DNA from: Desulfatitalea sp. UBA4791 | GTDB taxonomy: Bacteria; Desulfobacterota; Desulfobacteria; Desulfobacterales; Desulfosarcinaceae | DNA length: 17,127 bases | Direction: 5' to 3' | NCBI GenBank assembly: GCA_002402905.1 | Contig: DHGT01000066.1 | Coordinates: 1 to 17,127, forward strand | Shown here: piece after piece, positions 1 to 7,600 of the stretch | How the letters are laid out: each line of letters starts with the position of its first letter | How positions within the stretch are numbered: the stretch's first letter is position 1 | Notes under the pieces: model-generated | What the model saw: only the letters and a program-made list of their open reading frames with translations | The model's database searches: none | Told to the model about the DNA's origin: nothing | Made by a program: the position numbers and the translations under genes

Positions 1-1088
1 CCATGTGCCAGCGTTGCATCTACGTCTGTCCGATGAAGATCGATATTCCCCAATTGGTTTTCAATGCACGTGCCCTCTGGCCCAGGGAAGAGCGCCCCAA
101 GGGCATCCTCGGGTCGTGCGACATGGCATTGCGCAACGATAGCTGCAGCGCCATGGGGACCTCGCCGGACGATTTTCAGTTCGTGGTCGAAGATGTATTG
201 GAAGAGTACCGGGAAAACCAGCCGGAATTTGCCGAGATGGAGGCGCCCATCGACAAGGAGGGGGCCGAGTTTTTCCTGAACCAGAATTCACGCGAACCGG
301 TCACGGAACCGGACGAGATGGTGCCCTTGTGGAAAATCCTGCACCTGGCCGGTGCCGATTGGACCTATGGATCCAAAGGGTGGGGCGGCGAGAACTACTG
401 TATGTTCCTGGCCGATGACGATGCCTGGAAGCACATTACCACCACTGCGGCCAAGCAGGCCGACGATCTGGGGTGTCGCGTCTTTCTCAATACCGAGTGA
501 GGGCACGTTACCTTCTCGGTCCTGGCAGGACTGAAAAAATACAACATCCCCCACAAGTTTGAGGTCAAAAACATCTACGAATACTACGCCAAGTGGATTC
601 GTGAGGGCAAACTGAAGGTCAATTCCGACTGGAACAAAGATCTGAAGATCAAGTTCACCGTACAAGATCCTTGCCAGATCGTGCGCAAGGCCTACGGTGA
701 CCCCATCGCCGAGGACCTGCGTTTCGTCGTCAAGTCCGTGGTCGGTGAAGACAACTTCATCGACATGCACCCCAACCGCTCGAACAATTACTGCTGCGGC
801 GGCGGCGGCGGGTTCCTCCAATCCGGCTACAAAGAGGCCCGTCTGGAGTTTGGACGGCTGAAAGATCAGCAGATTCAGACAACCGGTGCGGATTACTGCA
901 TCGCCGGATGCCACAACTGTCATGCCCAGATCCATGAGCTGAGCGAGCATTACGGCGCCGGATATGGCGTCGTGCATTTGTGGACCCTGATCTGCCTGTC
1001 TCTCGGTATCCTGGGGCCCAACGAGCGGGAGTACCTGCATGATGACTTGAAAGAGGTCAATGTCTTTCATCCCGAAACCGCGATGTAG
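1..1088 (+). CDS. CCG-domain Fe-S oxidoreductase (HdrD/TmcB/GlpC type), 5'-partial, probable selenoprotein
   Basis: The gene enters from the left edge; its first complete visible codon is at position 3. The visible part (about 361 residues) opens with the end of a ferredoxin-type cluster motif (CQRCIYVCP) and continues into two cysteine-rich CCG domains. The second is intact: YCCGGGGG near residue 262, then CIAGCHNCH about 40 residues later. In the first, the frame meets TGA at 498-500 in the context FLNTE-stop-GHVTF, where relatives typically have TECGH. The frame then stays open with perfect family sequence to TAG at 1086-1088, so I read the TGA as selenocysteine. Such proteins pass electrons between a membrane or cytochrome partner and heterodisulfide-like or quinone chemistry in sulfate reducers. 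No tmcC or hmc neighbour follows, so the exact complex is unknown. A point mutation or a base error at this codon is the alternative reading. Confidence 0.82.
498..500 (+). other. In-frame UGA, predicted selenocysteine codon
   Basis: This TGA splits an otherwise continuous reading frame of an Fe-S oxidoreductase. The residues around it (NTE before, GHV after) match the place of a cluster-ligand cysteine in CCG domains. Coding is family-like on both sides in the same frame, which argues against a frameshift. Selenocysteine in Fe-S oxidoreductases of this type is known from selenium-rich deltaproteobacteria. Confidence 0.75.
516..534 (+). promoter_or_regulatory. Putative bacterial SECIS hairpin
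   Basis: Positions 516-523 pair with 527-534 in an uninterrupted 8-bp stem (one G-U pair) around a GGC apical loop at 524-526. The loop begins 23 nt after the UGA, within the spacing usual for bacterial SECIS elements that bind SelB. The apical guanines fit the loose bacterial consensus. It lies inside the coding sequence, as bacterial SECIS elements do. Confidence 0.6.
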
Positions 1089-1170
1089 ACATTGATTCCG
1101 AAGGTCGTGTTGAAACCTCCCCGGCGCAACAACGCCGAAAGAATTGCAGGTCAGAAGTAAATGTATCGAT

Positions 1171-1205
1171 CGGAAGGCTCGAAGGTTTTTTCTTCGAGTC
1201 TTCCG
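1171..1205 (+). terminator. Strong hairpin between the Fe-S oxidoreductase and the next gene, possible terminator
   Basis: A 14-bp stem (1171-1184 with 1192-1205, one G-T pair) closes a 7-nt, T-rich loop. The T run is in the loop rather than after the stem, so it is not a textbook intrinsic terminator. It could end transcription, block 3' exonucleases, or attenuate read-through into the gene at 1229. Confidence 0.4.
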
Positions 1206-1228
1206 TACCTTCCGTTTCAGGTTGTTCC

Positions 1229-1591
1229 ATGATCACCTATACACTCGAAGAACTAAAGCAGAAGAGAGCAGAGGCATTGGTGGGATCGGAGCATGCAATT
1301 CTCAGGCATCGCGATACCTATCGCGAGTTAAAACATCTCTTGCGGGATATCAACAGCGGCCCGGTGGATGTATCGGATTACTACCAAACCGCCAGCCGTC
1401 TGGCGATGCTGCTCAGAGAGATGAGTGAAGGGTCCGGGCAAAACATTTTTCAACTTTTTGCAACCCAGGTCGACCCTGCCAAGGGAGGACGCGCCCGCTG
1501 GTTTCGTCTGGCCTGCCTCGATTTGGCGGAACATGTCAGGGATATCGAACGTTGGCGGGCCGGCAAATCGCGGCTGAGAATCGTTAAGTAG
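1229..1591 (+). CDS. Small conserved-looking unknown protein, 120 aa
   Basis: I do not recognise the family. The ATG at 1229 follows a weak purine patch (CAGG, about 8 nt upstream). The product is soluble, rich in Arg, Leu and Glu, and appears mostly helical; there is no signal peptide, membrane segment or metal motif. The C-terminus is basic (RAGKSRLRIVK). Its TAG stop at 1589-1591 falls on the left edge of a palindromic repeat element; the flanking 7-bp direct repeat contains the stop, so an insertion there need not have changed the protein. Codon use looks like that of its neighbours. Confidence 0.55.
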   Translation: MITYTLEELKQKRAEALVGSEHAILRHRDTYRELKHLLRDINSGPVDVSDYYQTASRLAMLLREMSEGSGQNIFQLFATQVDPAKGGRARWFRLACLDLAEHVRDIERWRAGKSRLRIVK

Positions 1592-1731
1592 TGCCCACCA
1601 CAAATGGCCAATTTGCCCGATATCTGCGTTCTGCTCAAAATTTTATCCTCGGAATATCAACTATATGCCTGCGGAAAAATTTTTCGCACGCCTTGATCTC
1701 AACCAAATTTGCCTATTTGTGGACGGGCACT
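1590..1731. repeat. Palindromic MITE-like element, copy 1
   Basis: An approximately 142-bp imperfect palindrome starting AGTGCCC and ending GGGCACT. Its arms pair over about 25 nt (CACAAAT, then (C)AAATTTG on the inside). The exact heptamer TAAGTAG occurs at 1585-1591 and again at 1731-1737, which looks like a target-site duplication. The interior carries ATATCTGCGTT and CGCACGCCTTGATCT. A second copy in reverse orientation lies at 4539-4681. It encodes no protein. Confidence 0.75.
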
Positions 1732-1737
1732 AAGTAG

Positions 1738-1923
1738 AGCATTGACGGTCGCGGGCCTGCGTCTCTTTCAACCGTCATGGTCGCTGATCTGGAATGACCG
1801 TCTTTTTGTTCTTCTCTTCTTCAAAATCATAAATACATATCATCCCGATAAGTTAAGTCGGGCGGACCGACCTTCTGAAGGTTGGCACGTGCCGTGCTAG
1901 TAATGTGTTATCGGAGGACTCGA
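1738..1923 (+). promoter_or_regulatory. Structured leader upstream of the nifX-like gene
   Basis: No coding is seen here. GACGGTC (1744-1750) pairs with GACCGTC (1796-1802), which is followed by TTTTTG and a T/C-rich run, a loose terminator-like arrangement with a 45-nt loop. Further on, CCGATAA (1845-1851) pairs with TTATCGG (1908-1914), enclosing shorter hairpins including CCGACCTTC/GAAGGTTGG (1867-1875 with 1877-1885). The 3' strand of the enclosing helix covers the first bases of the Shine-Dalgarno GGAGG at 1913-1917, so pairing could limit translation. It does not match any riboswitch consensus I can recall. Confidence 0.35.
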
Positions 1924-2553
1924 TTGATTCCCATGAACGCCGCCTTCCCCACATGGAATAGCCGGATCGCCCCGGTTTTTGATGTGGCGCGTACGGCCTG
2001 CATCGTCGAAGTCGATCAAGACGGACGCATGTCCCAGCGAATGGAGACATTCAAGGATGACTTGCCGGCCCAGAAGGTACTGTGTCTGGTTCAGTGGAAA
2101 ATTGAAACCCTGGTCTGCGGGGCCATCTCTCGCTCTCTGCAATCGATTTTAACTGCTCAGGCCATACGGGTCATTCCTTTTGTGGCCGGAGATCTGCAAG
2201 AGGTGATCGACGCCTGGCTGAAAGGGTCCGTCGAAGACACCGCTTTCGCCATGCCGGGGTATGGCGGACGGCGCCATCGCAAGATGGGCGGTGCTTCGCC
2301 AATCGGCATGGGAGCATGGGTTCTTGACCCTGAGGAGGCACAGCCTCCCAAGAGGGGAGGTCGCAGACGAGGGCAGCCCCATGGTCCAGGTCGATCAGGG
2401 CGTTCAGCGGGCGGCGTCGAAGACTGTCTATGTCCGAAATGTGGGCGACGGGAACCCCACCAAACAGGGGTGCCCTGTACCATGCTGCAATGCCGCACGT
2501 GCGGCACTGCGATGGTCAGCGCATCCTATCATCGTTCAAAACCAAGGAGGTGA
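1924..2553 (+). CDS. NifX/NifB-type Fe-Mo cluster-binding domain protein with C-terminal zinc ribbon
   Basis: Residues 1 to about 110 resemble the dinitrogenase iron-molybdenum cofactor-binding family (NifX/NafY/NifB C-terminal type): a start like AAFPTWNSRIAPVFDVA, then LVCGAISRSLQ, then VIPFVAGDLQEV. A Gly/Arg-rich linker follows, then a four-cysteine ribbon (CPKCG ... CRTCG, near residues 170-195). Many anaerobes outside nitrogen fixation carry such proteins beside Fe-S and Mrp-like genes; there is no nif gene here. I chose TTG 1924 because GGAGG ends 6 nt upstream; ATG 1933 (15 nt away) is the alternative and costs three residues. The stop lies inside the ribosome-binding site of the next gene, so the two are translationally linked. 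Metal or cluster binding is likely, the client unknown. Confidence 0.8.
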   Translation: MIPMNAAFPTWNSRIAPVFDVARTACIVEVDQDGRMSQRMETFKDDLPAQKVLCLVQWKIETLVCGAISRSLQSILTAQAIRVIPFVAGDLQEVIDAWLKGSVEDTAFAMPGYGGRRHRKMGGASPIGMGAWVLDPEEAQPPKRGGRRRGQPHGPGRSGRSAGGVEDCLCPKCGRREPHQTGVPCTMLQCRTCGTAMVSASYHRSKPRR

Positions 2554-2556
2554 CAC

Positions 2557-2892
2557 ATGCCAGCAGGAAATGGCAGAGGACCAATGGGATTGGGCCCCAT
2601 GACCGGTCGCGGTCTGGGCTATTGCAGCGGAGGGGTAGCCCCCGGATATGGCAATTTGGCGGCCAGGCGGGGCTACGGTATGTTCCAGGGGCGCGGCCAG
2701 AGAGGCGGCTGGCGTTACTGGCAAGGCGGCGGGGCCGGCAGGATGAATTGGGGCGGATATGTGCCTTACCCTCAAGGGGCTTCTCCCGAGTTCGAACGAC
2801 AGTCGCTGAAAAGTCAGGCGGATCTGTTGCAGACTGAACTGCAGCGCATACAGCAGCGTCTGGCCGACTTGGAAGCCGAAAAAGAGAGTTGA
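2557..2892 (+). CDS. DUF5320-type Gly-rich protein, 111 aa
   Basis: The N-terminus carries the hallmark GPMGLGPMTGRGLGYCSG, followed by about 60 residues rich in Gly, Arg, Tyr and Trp, and a C-terminal coiled coil (about residues 75-111, QSLKSQADLLQTELQRIQQR). These small proteins are repeatedly found next to NifX-like proteins in anaerobes; their function is unknown. The ribosome-binding site AAGGAGGTGA is excellent, and the start is only 3 nt after the stop of the NifX-like gene, so the two form an operon. A role as a partner or scaffold for the cluster-binding protein is inference. Confidence 0.85.
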   Translation: MPAGNGRGPMGLGPMTGRGLGYCSGGVAPGYGNLAARRGYGMFQGRGQRGGWRYWQGGGAGRMNWGGYVPYPQGASPEFERQSLKSQADLLQTELQRIQQRLADLEAEKES

Positions 2893-2940
2893 TACACCCG
2901 ATTCCAACGACCCCATGACATCGGCCACCACACGCCACAA

Positions 2941-2981
2941 GGGCGGGCTTTACGCCCGCCCGCAATTGCGCTAAGGTAATT
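2941..2981 (+). repeat. GC-rich hairpin plus GCGCTAAGGTAATT tail
   Basis: GGGCGGGC (2941-2948) and GCCCGCCC (2954-2961) form an 8-bp stem with a 5-nt loop. No T run follows, so this is at best a weak terminator for the DUF5320 operon. Just downstream, GCGCTAAGGTAATT (2968-2981) recurs almost exactly at 16887-16900 next to another G+C-rich GGGCGGG motif, which suggests a dispersed repeat family. Confidence 0.5.
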
Positions 2982-3066
2982 TGCGACTGTTCTGTTGCGG
3001 ACGATCATCCGATCGTCCGTTCGTCGATCGACAACGTGCAAGACGATATCCCAAGGACAGCGGCAA

Positions 3067-3357
3067 ATGGCCTTCTCGCTTGAACTTGACCTTTCCGGAC
3101 ACTGTATCCAGACCGAGATCAAACGGCTGCACAACCGCGCGGTATCGCGCTATTTTCGTTCAGATCCGGAAACCCGCCAGAGCCTCGAGCAGATCATCGA
3201 AGTGACCCGACACGCGCTTGAATCCCTTGATTTTCAATATCTTCGCAGTCGCCATGCGCCATTGGCCGGCCAAAGCGATGCACATGTGTTGCTGACACAG
3301 GAAGACGATCGCATCGGTATCGTTTTGGATGGCAGAAATATTTTTCCCGACCAATAA
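3067..3357 (+). CDS. Unknown small protein, 96 aa
   Basis: ATG 3067 has AAGGA 9 nt upstream. The frame is open further upstream to 2995, but the ribosome-binding site favours 3067. The N-terminal two thirds appear helical and basic (TEIKRLHNRAVSRYF), with a predicted second helix around residues 38-58; the C-terminus looks like a short beta hairpin (HVLLTQEDDRIGIVLDG). There is no signal peptide, membrane helix or metal motif. It sits 24 nt upstream of the PAS sensor gene and is probably co-transcribed with it, so a signalling accessory role is possible. I do not recognise the family. Confidence 0.6.
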   Translation: MAFSLELDLSGHCIQTEIKRLHNRAVSRYFRSDPETRQSLEQIIEVTRHALESLDFQYLRSRHAPLAGQSDAHVLLTQEDDRIGIVLDGRNIFPDQ

Positions 3358-3381
3358 AAGAGATTGGGGTCGATCATTCCA

Positions 3382-4515
3382 ATGGCAGCAAAGCCGACAT
3401 ATGAAGAATTGGAAGCCAGGGTGAAATCGCTGGAGAGCGCCCTGGCGGCGTCTCGACGGCAGGACAATACCGTCATCCGTCAACTTTCCGAAGATTTCAA
3501 ACAACTCGCCGATCGCTCCCAGGATGCCGTCTATCAGTACGACATCGAATCCAGGACGTTCTCGTTTTTCAACAAACAGTTTTTATCTTTGTACGCCATC
3601 GAAGAAAATGGAGCTAAAATTCTTTCTCCCGGCAGCGTGTTCCAGCGCATCCATCCCGATGACCGTGAAAAGGCCAGGGCAGCCAGGGCCGCCTCCTTCA
3701 AGTCCCCCAATCCCATCGGAGAGATAGAGTATCGTCTTCTGCAAGGTGACGGGTCCATTCGCGTGATGCACGATCGATGGACCGTGGTTCGGGATCCTTC
3801 CGGCACTCCGGTCGCCATCGAGGGGTTCATCCGCGACAATACCTGGCGCAGGCAAGCCGAGATGGAGTTTGAATTATCGATTCGTAACTCCCTGATCGGT
3901 TGTTATATCGTGCAGGACGGCGCATTCAAATATGTCAACCCGGAATTCATGCGCATCACAGGCTATACTGAAGAAGAGTTGATCGGGACCAGGCCGCTGA
4001 ATATCGTTCAGGAAAATTATAGGATACGTGTTCGGGAGAATTGCATCCAGATGCTCAAAGGCGAACGGTTTTTCCCATACGAATTTTGCATCGACGACAA
4101 ATCCGGTCACCCCAAATGGATTCTGGAAACCGCGACATCGATTCAATATCAGGGGCGAAGAGCCGCCCTGTGCTATTTTATGGATATTTCCAAAAGCAAA
4201 GAGGTTGAAAAAGAGCGTTTGGCCAAGGAAAAATTATTGTCGGTCCTCGAGCTGGCGGGTGCCGTCGGCCATGAACTCAACAATCCGCTGCAAGTCGTCA
4301 TGACCTGCAGTGAAAAATTGGCCCCTGCAGCGGTCGGCAATCCACGTGACATGAAATTGTTCCGCCTGCTCAAGGACAACATCGAGCAGATGAGGAAAAA
4401 AATAGTCAAGTTTCAAAACATCACCCAATATGCCACCAAGGATTACGTGGGCGATAAAAAAATTATCGATATCGAAGCGGCATCGTCTGAACACCTGCGG
4501 ATCGAAGCTGAATAG
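3382..4515 (+). CDS. Two-PAS sensor with HisKA-like domain but no ATPase domain, 377 aa
   Basis: An N-terminal coiled coil (residues 1-35, PTYEELEARVKSLESAL) leads into PAS 1 (about 45-160) and PAS 2 (about 170-285). A helical segment with a histidine-kinase-type H-box (AGAVGHELNNPLQVV, His297) follows. The protein ends about 75 residues later, before any N, G1 or G2 box, so it cannot phosphorylate itself by the usual mechanism. There is no membrane segment, so it should be cytoplasmic. I prefer ATG 3382 because the sequence after it matches the usual start of such sensors; TTG 3364 would add six residues. It could accept phosphate from another kinase, act as a phosphotransfer protein, or be a decayed kinase cut off near the repeat at 4539. 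Ligand and partner are not visible. Confidence 0.85.
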   Translation: MAAKPTYEELEARVKSLESALAASRRQDNTVIRQLSEDFKQLADRSQDAVYQYDIESRTFSFFNKQFLSLYAIEENGAKILSPGSVFQRIHPDDREKARAARAASFKSPNPIGEIEYRLLQGDGSIRVMHDRWTVVRDPSGTPVAIEGFIRDNTWRRQAEMEFELSIRNSLIGCYIVQDGAFKYVNPEFMRITGYTEEELIGTRPLNIVQENYRIRVRENCIQMLKGERFFPYEFCIDDKSGHPKWILETATSIQYQGRRAALCYFMDISKSKEVEKERLAKEKLLSVLELAGAVGHELNNPLQVVMTCSEKLAPAAVGNPRDMKLFRLLKDNIEQMRKKIVKFQNITQYATKDYVGDKKIIDIEAASSEHLRIEAE

Positions 4516-4538
4516 GCCCCTTGTCCGATCGCCTAAGG

Positions 4539-4681
4539 AGTGCCCGTCCACAAATAGGCAAATTTGGTCGAGATCAAGGCGCACGAAAAATTTAACCGCA
4601 GGCATATAGTTGATATTCCGAGGATTAAATTTTTCGTGCAACGCAGATATCGGGCAAATTGGTCATTTGTGGATGGGCACT
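4539..4681. repeat. Palindromic MITE-like element, copy 2 (inverted relative to copy 1)
   Basis: About 143 bp, from AGTGCCC to GGGCACT. Its reverse complement matches copy 1 closely along the whole length, including CTCGGAATATCAACTATATG in the centre. The flanks TAAGGAG (4534-4540) and TAAAGGA (4681-4687) are similar but not identical. It fills most of the space between the convergent PAS sensor and carrier genes, and as a long hairpin may act as a two-way transcription stop. Confidence 0.75.
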
Positions 4682-4696
4682 AAAGGAACAGTGGAT

Positions 4697-7600
4697 CTAT
4701 TGCGTCATTCTGGCGTGCAGTTTCCGGATGCGGGCGCTGAGCACCCTGCAGATCGCCAGGGCGATCTGGGGATATTCGCGCACCATCTCCTTGAATTCCT
4801 GCTTGTGCAGCATCAGCATGCGGCACGGGGTCGTCGTGCGGATCGTAGCGGTGCGGGGAAGGTCCTCAAAAAGCGCCATTTCACCGAAATAGTCGCCGGC
4901 ATCCATGTAGTCCAGTTCGATCTCTTTGCCATCTTCCTGCCGTTTGAAAACAGACACCCGGCCCTCGATGATCAGATACAGGGTGTCGCCCTGATCGTTC
5001 TCCTTGATCACTTCCTGGTTTTCCGCAAAATCGATCTCTTCGGTGACAGAGGCGACCGCCGCGAGCTCGTTGACCGTCAGCTGTTCAAAGATCTCGATTC
5101 TTTTCAGCCATAATATGATTTTGGGCAAGGTGAGGGATTCGGTCATGGAACCTTCCTCCTTGGGTTCTGCGATATGGGATGATGAGAGGATCTGGCGTGC
5201 CAGCCGGCGCACATGGGGGTTGAGGTGGTTGGCCAGGGGTTCGATGTCGGATCGGTCGATGAAAGGTTTTTCTGATTCGGCGTGGATCTGTAACGCCAGT
5301 AACACGGCCATCCAATCATAGCGCTGCAACAGGTGTTGAATGAGATCGCTTCCGTCTTTGGAGAATTTTTTGGTCTTGAACGCCTTGCGACCGATGGCCA
5401 ACACCTGTTCCACGGGCCTTTCATCGATCAGCGGCAGTAAAATGCGGGTCAGGGACCGGTCGATCATATCATCGATGGCCTCCTGGCTGTTCCCCCGTTG
5501 TCTGGCATCGGGCGACAGCAGGCCGCGGGCAATGATCCGCATGCGCCCGCTGCGGTCTTCGATGCTGAGCACGCGCAGCACATTCTCGACTATCTCCATC
5601 CGCTGCTGCGCGAGGTGCTCCAGGAGCAGTTCCCGTGCCGGGGTTTTGGGCAGGTTGGACAAACCCTGGGTTTCGGCCAGGGATTTATAGGCGCCTTCGA
5701 TCTGGTCACGGGCGAAACGGAACAGGTCCGGGTCCTTGATCTGCAGCCGGTCCAGCAAATCGAAGAGAAGTTCGCGGGATGGCTTGCTTGGCGTGTTCAA
5801 GGCCTTTATCAGCGTTTTCCCATCCTGGAAGCGGGCATTTTCGATGCGCTCTGCGGCGGTATGTCGAATTTCCGCAAGCGGGTCGGCGAGCAGGGCGACA
5901 ACCGTTCTCAGGCTGGATGTGTCGACGACATGAAAGGCCCTCAGGGCCGCCAGCCGGACGCGCTGATCGTTGTGACCGAGATAAGGGGTCAGGATGGCGT
6001 TCAGGTCGTGCTCGCCCGCCGCGTGCATGGCGTCGATGATTTCCGGTAGGAAGCCCTTGTCCCTTTCGTCTTCGAGGCACTTCTTCAGCGCCGGCAAAAA
6101 GCGGGTGTCACGGGACAACCCCGCCGCGATGATACCCGCCTTGCGCGTGTCGGCGTCTTCGGCATCGAGCCATGCCTGGATGTGTGCCCGGGCCGTTTCC
6201 TGGGCCTGGGCCATCAATCCGGCCACGGCATAGGCACGAATCATCGGGTCCCGGTGGTCCATGAAAGCCGTTCGGTCGAAGGCGGCCGTGGCGCCGGTGC
6301 CCAGACGGTAAACGGTTTTCAGTACGGCCAGCGTCAGGGCCGGATCCTCACGGGTCGCCAGATTCATGAGCAGCGTGGACGCATTGGCACCGACGTTGGG
6401 AGTCAGCAATTCGAGGAGCGCCATCTGCATTTCGGGGGATAGCGTCGGTATGCGCTCGATCAACAATCGGTCGGTATCCGGCACCTTGAGCCGCTGTATC
6501 AAGCGGGCATACCAGACGACCTCCTGCTGCTCGGCATTGCGGAACGCTTCCGCCAACTCGTTTTGAATGGAACGATCCCTAAACAGCTGAGAGACTTCGT
6601 TTTCTTCCATGGATTTCAGGTCGAGCTGGTTGTCCTTGATCAGACTGGACAGGATACCGGCGTAGCGCAATTTAAGAAGGATAGGGGCAACGAGCCAGCC
6701 CAGGACAAAGGGCAGGGCCACCAGGGAGAGATAGCGCGGATGAAAGAGACGATCGCCGATCAGAATCAGTCCTGAGCCGACAAAGAGGCCGATGCGCACC
6801 ACCGTTCCGCGTAAAAATGGACGCACCATCGCTCGGTAAGATTCCGGAAACAACCCCATCACCACCGCGTTGGCCGGTATGTTGATCGTCGTGCGAATGA
6901 TCTGTGTGGACATCCGGGCGTAGATTGCCGAAAACACATCGAACCGCAGCAGGAATGCGGTAAAGGCGAAAATGTAGTTGAGCGGGTGGAACATCAGGGC
7001 CACGGGCAGGCCCCATCGGCCGTATATCTTTCCGACGAAGAGCAATATGATCAGGCTGATGATGTTTTGTACGCCCCGGAAGTAGCCGAAAAATTGAATG
7101 AGTCCCGATTCGGTGGCAAAGGTGCGGTCCACGGCGAAGTTGAACTGGTAATTGATGATGGGGATCACCACGTTGGGCATGAGGGTGAGCAGGATCATCA
7201 GCCGCAGCAGCAGGGACTCTTTCATCATCGGGGCCACGGTTTTGATCTCCTGGATCATGGATTTTTTTTCTTTCGAACGACCCGTTTTTGATTCGACGTT
7301 CAAGATGGAGGGAAACCGGCCCATCATGCCGCGTACCGCACCGGCGCCGATGATACTGATGATCAGATAGATCACCAGCAGATTATCGACGTTGAACCAG
7401 CGCACCAGCCAGGGGGTGCCGAAGCTGCCCAGGATCTGGCCGACGACCCCTCCGGCCGTGATCAGGGGAAAGAGCCGTTTGGATTGCCGGGTATTGAACA
7501 GGTCGTTGGCCAGGTTCCAGAAGAGCATGGCCAGCAACACCTCGTACAAGGCTTTGAGCATGAAGAGGATCGGATAGATCAGGTCGATGCCCAGCGGGAT

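Noticed and set aside
3..500. Reading the first protein as truncated at 498-500 and the sequence from 681 as a separate gene
   Set aside because: The same frame continues with uninterrupted family-like sequence after the TGA, and a Cys is expected at that codon; recoding explains it better than two genes.
288..1070. 260-residue antisense frame opposite the Fe-S oxidoreductase
   Set aside because: It lies wholly opposite a recognised gene, lacks a family signature, and reflects low stop frequency in the complementary frame of G+C-rich coding DNA.
1882..1923. TTG 1882 as the start of the NifX-like gene
   Set aside because: No ribosome-binding site there, and the extra residues fall in the structured leader; GGAGG at 1913-1917 points to 1924.
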